This document shows, one piece after another, positions 13,188-24,766 of a DNA stretch of 64,000 nt. The notes under the pieces are model-generated. The model ran no database searches and was not told the origin of the DNA. It worked only from the letters and a program-made list of their open reading frames with translations. Made by a program: the position numbers and the translations under genes. The stretch's first letter is position 1, and every line of letters starts with the position of its first letter. The stretch is from Neocallimastix lanati (nom. inval.) (Eukaryota; Neocallimastigomycota; Neocallimastigomycetes; Neocallimastigales; Neocallimastigaceae): contig JACVTC010000116.1 of the NCBI GenBank assembly GCA_016946835.1, positions 452,501 to 516,500 of the forward strand, read 5' to 3'.

Positions 13188-13246
13188 TTTTCTTTTCTTT
13201 TTATTATTATTTATTAATTTTATTTTATTTTTTTTTATTTTTTATT
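11286..13246. other. AT-rich spacer with homopolymers and short arrays
   Basis: No supported gene. It holds ATT repeats (about 12236-12276), long A and T homopolymers, and a 29-bp triplicate at about 12607-12706 annotated separately. It forms the 3' flank of the zinc-finger gene. Confidence 0.65.
12607..12706. repeat. 29-bp tandem repeat, three copies
   Basis: The unit TAAAATTTTAAAACTAAATT followed by TATTATTAT recurs at 12621, 12650 and 12679 with almost no divergence, which indicates recent slippage or unequal exchange. Confidence 0.8.
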
Positions 13247-14869
13247 TTATTTATTTGGTATCTTGGATGTATCTGTTTTTAAATTTGTAGTTTTATTATT
13301 TTTATTATTCGTGGTAGAATTTGTTGTTTTAGTAGTGGCGGTGTTGGTGGTGTTGGTGGTCGATGATGATAGAACCTGTCCTAAATTAAAATTGGTATTG
13401 GATAATGGAGGAAATGAAACTGTTTTTGCCATGGAATTAGAATTGGTTTTAGAGGTAGAAGATGTAGAGGTAGAAGAATTATGATGATGATGAGACCCAC
13501 TGCAAGTACCGGAACGTTCATGTCTTGCTAATGCATCACTTCGATAAAATCCTCTTTTACATATTTCACATACATATGGTTTAATACCAGAATGTAATCT
13601 TTCATGTCGTTTTAAATCATGTTTTCTTACAAATGATGTTTGACAAGTACTAAAAATATTATATTATATTATATTATAATATTAAATTAAAAATTAAAAA
13701 AATTTAAAATTATCATTAGTAAACTAAAGATTATTATTATTAAATTAAAAATTATTGTTATTCTTATTTATTTATTTATTAACTATTATTATTTTTAAAT
13801 AAAAATTCATAATTTATAGTTATGTATTTATATATATATATATATATATTTTTTTTTTTGTTTTTTTTAATAATTTTTAATAAATTTAAATTTTTTTTTT
13901 TTTTTTTTTTTTTTTTCCTTCTTCTCCTTAATTATCTTCTATATATATAGAAGAATATATATATATATTTAAAATTAATTTTACCTGCATTGATAAGGAC
14001 GAACTCCAGAATGTGAAAGTTGATGTGACTTTAAATTATAGGCACGAGTGAAAACTTTATTACAATTAGGTTCAGGACATTTTAATGAGGAAGATATATG
14101 AGTTGAAGGATGAAGTAATGAGGAAGAATGACCGGTATCCATCATTATGGGTGTTTTTTTATTATTAAGGAAAAAGTTATTGGCTTGTGCTGCAGCTGCA
14201 CTATAGAGTGCGGCTGCGTTTAATGCTTCATTTCCTAAATTTAAACCTAAACCCATACCAAATTGTTGAGATAAAAATGGAAACATAGTTGTCGCCTGAT
14301 AGGAATATGCTAGAGATTGTGCTAAAGTTTGTAATATATTAAGATCAAATAAAGAAGATTTTGCTTTTTCTTCATCTAATGGTAATCCAGCCATTTGATT
14401 TTGTAGTTGTTGTTGTTGTTGAAGCTGTAGAAGGAATAGCATTTGCTGCTGTGGTTGAAGCTGTGAAAGTTGTTGAAATAGTAGTTGTTGCTGAGGAAGT
14501 TGAAAGAGTTGTTGCATTAATAGTTGTTGCTGTTGTGGCATTTGAGAAAGTTGTTGAAGAAGTAGCTGTTGTGCTGATTGTTGTAATTGAAGTTGCTGTA
14601 ATTGAGTTAACTGAGCTATTGGTAAAGAAGATAGTTGTCCTGAAGCTGAGCTATTTAATAAATCTTGAGTTTGGGTATTTGCTGCAGCTGCAACAGCATT
14701 AATTTGATCTTGAACAGATAGTGATGGATTTAATAATGGATTTGTTGGGGTAACTTCTGAAGAAATTGAAGGATTTATTGATATTGAGCTTGTATTTGTA
14801 GCGATTTCGGTTTCTTTTGCTAATATATTTATATATATTTTTATAAAAATATATTTAAGTATTATGAAT

Positions 14870-14900
<31 letters not shown>

Positions 14901-16762
14901 TTTTTTTTAAACTATATAAATATATAGTTTCAAATGTATATATAAAAGGAATAATTATTAGTTAATAAAATAAATTAAAATTACCGTTTGATTTTAATGA
15001 ATTATTATTTTTACTATTTAAATCTAATTTTTCTTCTAATTTTCCAGTCGATAGTGTAGTAAGAGATTTCTTTTCTAAAGGTTTCATTATTTCTTTTGAT
15101 TTATCTAGTGTAGATATCGGTTTTTTGGAGAGTGGTGGTTCTTCATTTTTTTTATCATTAATTTCATTTAATTTTTTATCGTCATGATGAATAAGGCTAT
15201 TTTTAGGATTAATATGAGTATTAAATAAGGTAGAGGTATTGTCGGTAGAAGTAGATGTTTTTGCATTCAAAGAGGATAATAGGGAAGGTAATTCCTTTTT
15301 TTGTATTCCTAGAATTTGATTAATGGTATCTGAAGTATAATCTATTGGGGGAGGTATTGAAGATTTTTCATTATCATTATCTTTCGGTGTAGAATCCTCT
15401 GGTGATGAAAATTTAATATCGGTGGTTGAAAGTGTAGAAATTGTTGGAGATGATGAATTATCAGTTGAAGGAAGTGGAGTAGATGCCATAGAGGAAAGGG
15501 AAGAATGAGAAAATAAGGATAAAGTTGTGGTAGGTATAGTGGTAGATAGATTCAATGATGTGGTACTCGACGAATTTTGGTTTGATAAATTTAATAAATT
15601 ATTATCATCTAATTCATTTGCTGTGGCACTTATATGCTGTTGTAACTGTAATTGTTGTTGTTCTTGTTGTTGCTTCTCTTGCTGTTGCTGCTGCTCTTGT
15701 TCTTGTTGTTGCTGATGTTGTTGTAAAAGACTGAGTAATTGTTGTTGATAATTATTTAATAAATTATTAGTATTATTCGTAAGTATTGAAGTAGTAGCTG
15801 TGCTCGTAGACGGAGCTGCTGGTAATATTGGGACAAGATTATCAGCAGTTGAAACGGAGGAAGAACTTGTAGCAACATCAGCAGGCACAGTAGAAGTACC
15901 AGTAGCAGTAGCAGAGGTAGAAGCTGTAGTAGCAGAGGATATAGGATATTTTGAATAAGCCAATTGAGCATAATAATTATTTAACATATTTAAATAAGCA
16001 TTTTGTGCATCAATAGAACTAGAAGCTACAGAAGCAGAAGAACTTGTTGGTAAGGTTGTAGGTAAAGAAGCAGAAGTCGGGTATTCTGAGGTTAAAATAT
16101 TGGATATGGAAGAAATATTTGATGAAACAGCTGCTGGTTGTTGCTCCTGACTTAAGATATTTTCTTGACTAGTTAACGATAATTGAGATTGAAGTGCAGC
16201 CAACTGTTGCTGAGCCAATGTACTATGAATAGAACTATCAATAGAACTTAAACTATTTAATTCATTTGGCAATATATCAGTTGTACTTTTGTTTCCATTT
16301 TTATTTAAATTAATATTAATATTATTCAATGAATTTAATAGTAAATTATGTTGACTTAAAAAATTAAGAGTATTATCTTTTAAATATAATAATAATAATA
16401 GTAATAATAATAATAAAATTAAGATGCAACATTAATAGAAAAAAAAATATTAATAATAAAAATTTAAATTAAATTATAGAAAAGATATAATAATTATAAA
16501 TAATAATAATAAAATGATTAATTTATTTAAAATAATAACGTATATATAGTATATATTATATAATATTAATATTTATTTTATAATTATAATATTTTTTTTT
16601 AAATTAAAATAATTAAAATATATATACATAAATATATATACCTTGAGTATCATTATTTGTTAATAATGTATCTGATTCACTCTTACTTTTTTTCCTTTTT
16701 TTTAAAGGATTAGAGGGTATATTGAATGAAAAGTCTTTATTTTTATTTGAAGAAGAATCCAT
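13247..16762 (-). CDS. Crz1-like C2H2 zinc-finger transcription factor
   Basis: Four exons: 16762-16642, 16376-14985, 14819-13985 and 13649-13247. Phases close to give 916 residues. The start follows an A/T leader and the first exon carries a basic nuclear-localisation-like cluster KKRKKSK at residues 21-27. Residues 41-750 are low-complexity Ser/Thr/Asn with long Gln tracts, typical of fungal activation domains. Three zinc fingers follow: Cys752-His774 with FTRAYNLKSH, Cys782/Cys785-His798/His802 with VRKHDLKRHE, and Cys810/Cys813-His826-Cys832 with YRSDALARH. The order NLKSH, then DLKRHE-LHSG, then SDALARH ending in a C2HC finger is the signature of fungal Crz1, the calcineurin-responsive factor. 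No clean PxIxIT docking motif was found; PTISTL is only a weak candidate. The tail is Ser/Thr/Asn-rich. It is nuclear, and possibly calcium/stress responsive (inferred). Confidence 0.75.
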
Positions 16763-18700
16763 ATTATTATAATAAAAATTAAAAGTATAATTTGAAAAAA
16801 GATTTTATTCTAAATTGCTTTTATTTTTTTTTTTTTTTAAAAAAAATAATTTTTTTTTTTCTATTATTGGTATTTTATAATTTTTCTTTATTTATGTATA
16901 CTTAATGTACTTTATGATAAAAATCAATTATTTATCATAATAGTAAATGATTATATAAAATTCTTTTAGTACAAATTTTTTATATAATGAATTTTCTCTA
17001 TTATGTTTATATATTGATATATTTTTATTTAAAGCTTGAGATTATCGAAAAGTACTACTCCACTTTAATTTTTTATCAAAATTTTTAAAATTGAAATTAT
17101 ATGTAAAAAAATTATTGATAACTGAATTATAAATGATATACTTTCGTTATTTATTGATATTGAATGTTACTTTAAAAATTAATAATATAAAATAAAAGGC
17201 TTTAATATATTTAATGTTGAATATTTTTTTTTTTTTTAATTTGAGTACTTGTTAATATACTAAGACATTTTGTTAATTATACAACGATAAATAAATAAAT
17301 AAATAAAAGAAAGATAAAAATTTACATATCAATATAAAATGATTTATTTTATGGTATGTAATATATAATATATATTTATGTTATATATAATATATTTCTT
17401 TATTTTCAACTTCTTTTTTCGATAATAATAAATTTTTTAAAATTAAATTGCTATGAAAATTATTTTTAATTATTGAAAACCATTTATTTATAAAAAAAAA
17501 AATGAAAAATAAATATCATACAATATCAATAATATATATATATATATATATTATAAAGAGAAAGAGAAAATAATTATTTAAAGTAAAATAAAAATGTTAA
17601 TTTTAATACTTTTTATAAAATAAATAATTTTAATAATTAATAATAGATTTTTTTATTATTATTAAATATATACAAAAAATATTATATTTTAATGTTTAAT
17701 GTTTTATAAAATTATTTTCCTTATTTTCTTTTTTCTTTTTTTATTTTAATTAAAAATACTAAATAAACCAAAGGTATAAATGTTCTTAATAATATAAAAA
17801 TCGTTTAATAATAATAATTGAAAAAAGTTTAATAAATAATACATTTAAAAAGGAAAGAAAAAAAAAAAATTTTTTTAATTTTATTTAAATAAAAAAATTA
17901 ATTAAATATATATATTAATAAATAATTTTTTTTAGGTCTTTTTTACAAAATTAATAAATTTTATATTTATTATTATATATCTTTGCATAGATTTATATAT
18001 AATTATTAATTAAATATCTTTATATCTTTATATAAAAATACTTTATTATTGTTTATTAAATGCATTCATTTATATCTATATGGATATAAATATAAATTCA
18101 TAATATTTTCGAGAAAAGGAAGAGTTACATTTTTATTTTTCTTTCCTATAAAATACAAAATTTACCATTTCAAAAAAATTTTTTTTAAAAAAATATGAAT
18201 AAATAAGTTTATTTTAATATATAAATAATCCATAAAGTTATTAAAAAATATTAAAAATTATAAATATTCTTTTTTTTTTTTTTTAATTCAATTATTTATA
18301 TTTGGTGATATAAATAATTTTTTATTAATAGTATCATCTAAAAAAAAAAATGTAATATAAAATGTATTTAAAATTATAATTGTATCATAAAATTGAACTT
18401 AATTATATATAGTATATATTATATAAATAAAACCAAAATAATCAAAAAATAATATAATAATAATTATAATAATTACAATAACAATGGAATTAGAAAGTTT
18501 TGAAATTTTGAATTAAAATTACTATTCTATTTTTTAATATTATAAGAAAACACAAAATGGACACTTAATTACAAAAATATAATTAAATTAATGTTATATA
18601 GTTTTTAGTTTTATTTTTTATAAAGAGTAAAAATTTTTATAATAGGATATTTCGTTCTTATAAAAATCAATTTTATTGGTTATGATAAATATTTATGTAC
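16763..18700. other. AT-rich spacer upstream of the zinc-finger gene
   Basis: No supported gene. It includes the 5' flank of the zinc-finger gene, with A/T homopolymers and TATA runs throughout. Nothing else is recognised. Confidence 0.65.
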
Positions 18701-18729
18701 TTATGTTACTTGATTTTATATTTAACACT

Positions 18730-19440
18730 AATCCTCGAATCTAACTTTATGTCCTTATAGTTGGATTTGTTATTAAGGTTAGTTGTCATTTTTGTTAAAA
18801 GTTAATTTCTGAAGAAGGCATCCATTAAAGAACTATATAATTATTTTGGGATCTAATATACGTTGATTTAATTTTTCCTTCCTTTATAAAATTTCTTATA
18901 TGGTAGAAGTTAATGTCAATGTGTTTAGATCTGGAGTTGATTGATTGATTCTGATAGATGTATATAGTGGCCTTATTATCAACTTTAATAGTCACATAGT
19001 TGATTTTCACATTCAAATCTATTAAAAAATATAAATATCATAAGCAGTGTTTCGCGCAATCACTTATGCCATAATACTCTGCTGTTGCTACACATTTTTG
19101 TATACTAGAGTATCAATTAGTTAGACTATTCTCTATCATCATCAAATATCCAAAAGAAGTCCCTCCCGTTTCAGTGTCACCTACATAATCAGCATTCCCA
19201 TAGACCTTTAAGCTTTCTTTGTTTAAAAATGAGAATTTTAAGTTATAATTTTCTGTTCCTTTCAGGTATTTATTTGAGTATCCTTTTAATGTTTTCCCAA
19301 TCTTCATAAGTTAGGTTTTTGTTTTTTTCTCCAAGCTTTGTTTTCAAAAACAAAAATTCAGGCCTCATGTAGATGACAAAATATAGTAAGTTTCCAACTT
19401 CTCTTCAGTAAGTTGTTTCTTCAAACCCCCCCTTTTTTTT
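18730..19440 (-). mobile_element. Copia RT C-terminus and RNase H fragment, dead
   Basis: On the minus strand the order is: end of reverse transcriptase (NLLYFVIYMRPEF, about 19385; LTYEDWENIKRILK), then RNase H (YGNADYVGDTETGGTSFGY, about 19190; SSIQKCVA; VDNKATIYI; SRSKHIDINFYHIR, about 18900). This is the standard Ty1/copia 3' order. Frameshifts and stops break it. Only the last quarter of a polyprotein is present and no flanking LTR pair is visible. Its upstream end abuts the mannanase pseudogene at about 19500 in the same orientation. Confidence 0.8.
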
Positions 19441-19504
19441 AAACCCAGCTTAAGTTCCTTATAGAAGGAGAACTATTCAAATCAAATTTATTTTAGAGTT
19501 CCTT

Positions 19505-19830
19505 TATGTATCATATTTTAATTCATCTAACATCATATTCATTATGAATTATACCATATTCTTTATAAATATATAGTTTGTTAATTTTTTAAGAGCCCAT
19601 ACAACTATTACTCTTAAATGATCAATACAATAATCAATATCATGTTGTAAATTATTATCAGTACTATTCTTTTGATCATATAGTTTTAAATCTAAATATA
19701 AGTAGAAGTATAATCAAAAATTTATGATTATTTTCAGGAAGGAAAACATCTCTTCCAAATGATGGATGAGCTTCAGATCTCATATTAAACAGTTAAGATT
19801 TCCTGTTTTTTTGGTGCAACTATAAATTCC
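19505..19830 (-). pseudogene. Truncated GH5 mannanase pseudogene
   Basis: This stretch is a diverged copy of the intact mannanase gene in this window. 19505-19779 aligns with about 58965-59241 (shared blocks include TTTAAGAGCCCAT and a long identical run through GGAAAACATCTCTTCCAAAT). 19775-19830 then aligns with about 59811-59870, including the exon-2 start and its intron junction. The jump removes 574 bp of the parent sequence and falls exactly on the pentamer AGATC, which occurs at both breakpoints of the intact gene (59237-59241 and 59811-59815). Further frameshifts and stops are present. The EYG part of the nucleophile motif survives. The 5' exon and the C-terminal part are absent. It is non-functional. 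Confidence 0.85.
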
Positions 19831-20164
19831 AATAAAAGAATAATATTAAAAATAATGTTAATAAAAGTATAATTATTTTTAAAATATAAAGCAATAAATA
19901 AAATACAATATTAAAATACAAAATTAAAATAAATTTTTGAATATATAAATTTGTATATATATAAAACTATATTATTATTGTTTGTATTTTAATTAATATA
20001 ATGTTTAATATGAAATTAAAAGATATATAAAATTTTAGTTCTAAAAAAAGTATTTATAATAATATTTAAATTAAATATAATAAAATAAAAATTTTTAAAG
20101 TTAATATTTCTTTTTAATTTTAGTATAGAAATTTAAATATTTAAATATGTGTTAATATACTTTC

Positions 20165-20595
20165 TAGACTTGTAAATTTTTTCTCTTTCAAATATAGAAA
20201 TATTTTCATTTTTGCTTTTTGAATGCTTAAAGGATAATACTTGTTGTTTTCATCTTCAGTACAATAATAGGCAACTTTAACGTCGACGTAAACAATTTTA
20301 ATATTACAATATTACGATAGGTTAAGATATTCTTATCTTCATTTTGACATTCTTTTATACTACTAAAATGATAATATAAGATTGGTGACACTTGTCCATA
20401 TGAAAGATTTTACAAAAATGAGTAATTCCACCTTTGTTAGATATATTAATACATTCTTTATATATATTAGCAGCCTCTACAACTGACTAGTAATATTGTA
20501 CTCAATTTATCTTTTTTATAAATATTTTGACTTTCAAAACCAAATACATTGTTAATGACTGTAGCTAAAGAGACAATTGTTATACTGAATTTCAT
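20165..20595 (-). pseudogene. Frameshifted secreted cysteine-containing protein
   Basis: The minus strand opens at the ATG ending at 20595 with a clear secretion signal (MKFSITIVSLATVINNVFG) followed by FESQNIYKKDK. After one frameshift it continues EAANIYKECINISNKGGITH, CKIFHMDKC, and after another ECQNEDKNILTYRNIV and VYVDVKVAYYCTEDENNKYY. Spaced cysteines suggest a small disulphide-bonded extracellular protein. I do not recognise the family. At least two frameshifts and several in-frame stops make it a pseudogene as it stands. Introns might hide some breaks, but no clean GT-AG pairs fit. It lies in the same orientation as the neighbouring mannanase pseudogene, so the segment may have been captured or duplicated together. 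Confidence 0.55.
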
Positions 20596-20639
20596 TATAT
20601 TTTTTGAAATTGCTATGGATTAATATACTCAAACGGTCA

Positions 20640-21393
20640 ATTTCAGTGAAGTTAATTACAAAAATGACGATACTCTTTCACATGGAAAATAGTCAATGAA
20701 CCAAGACAAAATAATGACTGATTAATACAATAACTGATGAATTTATTGAAAATATAATAAAAAATTAAATGTGATAAAATTAAAAATAATAATATAAAAT
20801 AATTCCATTTAAAAAGTATAAGTTATATTTTTTTTAAAAGAAAAAAAAAAATATACATATATATATAATAATCATTTAAAGAGAAACATAAAGGAGTAAT
20901 ATTTTCTTTTTATTAATCATTAGAAGAATATATATAATATCTTTCAATAATGCTTTTTCCATCATTAGTAACTACTTAAATATTTTTTTTAAATTATAAA
21001 CATTAATAATATAAAGAAGATTCATTATGTCATTCATTATTTTGAAGAAAATTAAAATAAAATGAATATACAAAGAAATATAATACTTTTAAAAATTTAT
21101 CCTAATAAAAAAGTAAAATAATGAAAATTATTAATGATTAATATTATATATTATTAGTTTATATTAATATGCATATAATATATATTTTAATTAAAAATAT
21201 TATTATTTTATTATTTTTATAATTACGTTATTAGAATTAATAATATCATATAAAATTAATTAAATAAATTACAATATTATTAGTTAAAATAAAAAATAAA
21301 TTAAAGAATGCTTTTTTTTTTTTTTATATATATAGAAATTCGATATTTTTTAAACTTTTATTTAAACAGAAATAATTAAACAATTTTCAATTA

Positions 21394-21429
<36 letters not shown>

Positions 21430-21612
21430 AATAAATAACATAAAATAAAATAAAATAAAAAAATTATTAAATATTTTTTTTTAAAGAATATAAATTATAT
21501 TAATGATAATTTAACAAATATAAAAGTAACATTGAATTTTATTATTTTTATTTTTTTATTTTATTTTATTTTTTTATTTTATTTTATTTTATTTATTTTT
21601 ATTTATTTTTAT
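20640..21612. other. AT-rich spacer, no gene seen
   Basis: No supported gene. It is mostly A/T with a poly(A) run near 21394-21427. Confidence 0.6.
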
Positions 21613-21616
21613 TTTC

Positions 21617-21966
21617 GATATGTACCGTCCTTGGTTTCAGCCGCCCCTCAGGAACAATAGGAATATTGAGATAGTCACACACTTCCATATAAGCTGATAT
21701 TGTCTTTCCTGGACAGCCTTACTGAGTGTTCAGCATTGGTGCTCAGACATGCATATAATTGCTGAGAATTTACTATTTCTCGGAGTGTCCAGTTCGAAAC
21801 TTCCCTTAGAAATGAGACCAGTATAACTTAACCCATGGAAATTGGTACTAGGTCCCATGGCAAATTCATAGATGTCAGAAAGATTACAACTTAGTAGAAT
21901 ATATATCAACATGGACACATGAAATCATGTGCCCAAATGCTAGTAATTCCCTTTTAAATATATAGT
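21617..21966 (+). repeat. Dispersed repeat family A, copy 1
   Basis: A 350-bp block of near-normal base composition in AT spacer. It aligns along its length with 57211-57648 in the same orientation. Shared blocks, in order, include GGTTTCAGCC-like, AATATTGAGATAGTCACA, GGACAGCCTTACTGAGT, TTCAGCATTGG, CTGAGAATTT, CAGTATAAC-TAACCC and GCTAGTAATTC. The short minus-strand frame inside it is not conserved between copies, so I treat it as non-coding. It could be a solo LTR, a SINE-like element or a structural RNA family; none could be confirmed. Confidence 0.8.
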
Positions 21967-22400
21967 ACTAACGCAACCCTCTCAGTATCTTTTCTAATAA
22001 TATATATAATTTAAATAAATATAAAATAAACTTTTTTTTTTTTTAAATTATAATAAAGATAAACCAATAAAATTTTTTTTTAAATTTAAAAAAAATTTAA
22101 AATAATGTTAAAAAAAAATATAAATTTTTTCTAATTTTATTTTTATCATTCTTTTTTAAAAAACAAAAATTTTATTTTAGGATAAATGTAAAGCCAAATA
22201 TTTTATTTAGATATTGTAATATAAAATTAAAATATCTAAAAATTATTTTATACTTGTTATATTCTCTTTTTAATAAAGTGTTATTAATAATTTAAATATA
22301 ACTTTTTTCATGCAAAATGAAAAAAAGGTATTATTCATTTATATTATTTATAATTCCTTTATTAATATTCAAAGTGGTATTTATTTCCTTTCATTTAAGT

Positions 22401-22431
<31 letters not shown>

Positions 22432-23083
22432 GATTTTTTTTTCAATACGATTTTATTAAATATATAAATACTGTTTTAAATTCCATATTGAAATTATTAT
22501 TTTCAATTAATTACTTTTAAAAGTAATAATTAAAAACTAATATAAATCATATTTAATATATATCAATAAATAATTAGTTATCTTTCTTTATATTACTATT
22601 AATATATTTCCTCTTTCTTATCATTATTTATTTATACTAATATCATTTTATAAAATATATCTATAGCATGATAATTAAAAATTTACAACTTTTTATATGA
22701 AAAATCATATCATTTTTATATCATTTATAGGATAGCCAAAGTAATGTTCTTTATATAATATTGTTTTTATATACTTGAAATTTTACAAAAAATTTTTTTA
22801 TTTGATGGATGGCCTTTAGAAGCTTTAATATAAATATTTTTCTTTGAGAAATTTATTTTGTTAATATGCAAAATCTAGTTATGTAATTTTTTTTTTTACA
22901 AAATTCACAGCAATTTCGTATATCACTTTATATATGAATTGTATCTATAAACAATTATTGAATTGTATATTACCATTGAGCTTATTGTAGCTTTACTTTT
23001 TTTTTTTTTTTTTTATTATATTATGTATTTTTTACATATAGTATATTATATCCTTTTTTTTTGTTATATTTTAAATAATAATG

Positions 23084-23117
<34 letters not shown>

Positions 23118-24766
23118 TTTTTAAGTTGTAATTTTTCATAAAATTAAATATTTATTTTTTATTAATATTTATATTTTTTTAAATGATAAAATTATTATTT
23201 TATTTAAAAAAATTTTCATACTTTAAATTAAAAAATATAAAATTTTCTACTTTTTAAGTAATAACAACAAACATTTAAAATAATATTGATTAGATTATAA
23301 AAATTAAATATCAATATAAAATAATTAGTTTCTTTTTTATTAATTTTCATTATTTAATAATAACAAAAACAATTAAAATATTGTTTTTTCTAGTATATTT
23401 ATTTTAAAAAACTAATATTAAAATCGTAAAATTTCTTTTTACTATTTAATTATATATTTTATATAATTAAAATCTTATTATATTTTTTAATAGATTCATT
23501 TAAGTGGACCATATATATATAATAAATTGGAATCAATATATTACTATATAATTTTTAAATTAAATGAATTATGATTAAGTTATATATATTAACTAATTTT
23601 ATTAACTTCTAATTTTTATTATAATAATATAAATTAATATTAAATATATTACAATAAATGGAGGTAATATATGGAATAAATTAATCATTTAATTAATTAT
23701 ACAAACTTTCTTTTTAATATCTATTATTTTGTCCTATATAGTTTTTTTATTATTTTTTTGAAACTTTTTAAAAGAAAAATAAAATAATACGACTTAATTG
23801 TTAATGTTAAATTTTTTATTTTGTTCTTTAAATAATTATTAATAGACTTATAAATTTAATAGATTTTTAGTAATTATTTTAAAACATTTTAATTATTAAA
23901 TTATTATTTAAATAAAAAAATTAGATTTTCTTCTTATAATATTTTATAGAAATTTATTCTTTATTTTTAAAAATTGATTTTTTATATCTTAACTCTTAAT
24001 AAATTATTAAATGCTTAAGCAAAGTAAATGTCTTATAATTTTAAAATAATATTAATTTTTTTTATTTAAAACTACATATAAACATTAATTAAAATAAAAT
24101 AAATGATAAATTCTAATCATGAAAATATGCTAATAGAATTTTTAATAAAAATAATTAAAAAAAAAATAAAATAAAATAAAATAAAAGAATAAAATACAAA
24201 AATAAAAACATAAATATAAATAAAAAATAAAAATAAATTTCATATATACATATTTCTTTTTATATAAAAAAATAATATTTTATTGTATTAAAAAGTAGTT
24301 TTTCGATGAATATTATTAATATTTTAAAATCAATATAGAAGATAAAGTATGTATAATAATTAGAAAAAATATTTATCGATACATAAGAATAATTTTTATA
24401 TAAAAAAAATATATATAAATTGAAAAGGGTAATTCATAAATGGTTAACAAAACAAAAACAAAACTAAACAAAAAAAAAAGAAAAAACTACTTGCAATAAT
24501 TATTCAAAAAATATTAATATGCAAATATACTTTTTATATTGAATAAAAATAAAAATATTATCAATAAAAAGTAATTTTTTAAGTTTAAAAAAAAAATATA
24601 AATAAATGTATTTATGTTAATATTTATTTATTCTTATAATTTATATTTATATAATATTTTTTGTAATATAAAGAGTAATAATATAACTAAAAGTATTATT
24701 AATTTTTTATAAATAATTTAAAAAATATTGAATAGGAAGGATAATAAGTAATTAAATTAAAATAAT
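21967..24766. other. AT-rich spacer, no gene seen
   Basis: No supported gene. Poly(T) runs (about 22401-22431), TATA runs and a short ATT array (about 23079-23120) are present. It includes the promoter region of the BDP1 gene, in which no specific element could be identified. Confidence 0.6.

Noticed and set aside
13263-13484. Val/Leu-rich plus-strand frame
   Set aside because: Antisense shadow of the Thr/Asn-rich C-terminal exon of the zinc-finger gene.
14361-14702. Val/Glu-rich plus-strand frame
   Set aside because: Antisense to the Gln-rich exon of the zinc-finger gene.
15527-15715. Cys-rich plus-strand frame resembling a small cysteine protein
   Set aside because: Antisense of a CAA/CAG glutamine tract; cysteines come from the TGY complement of the Gln codons.
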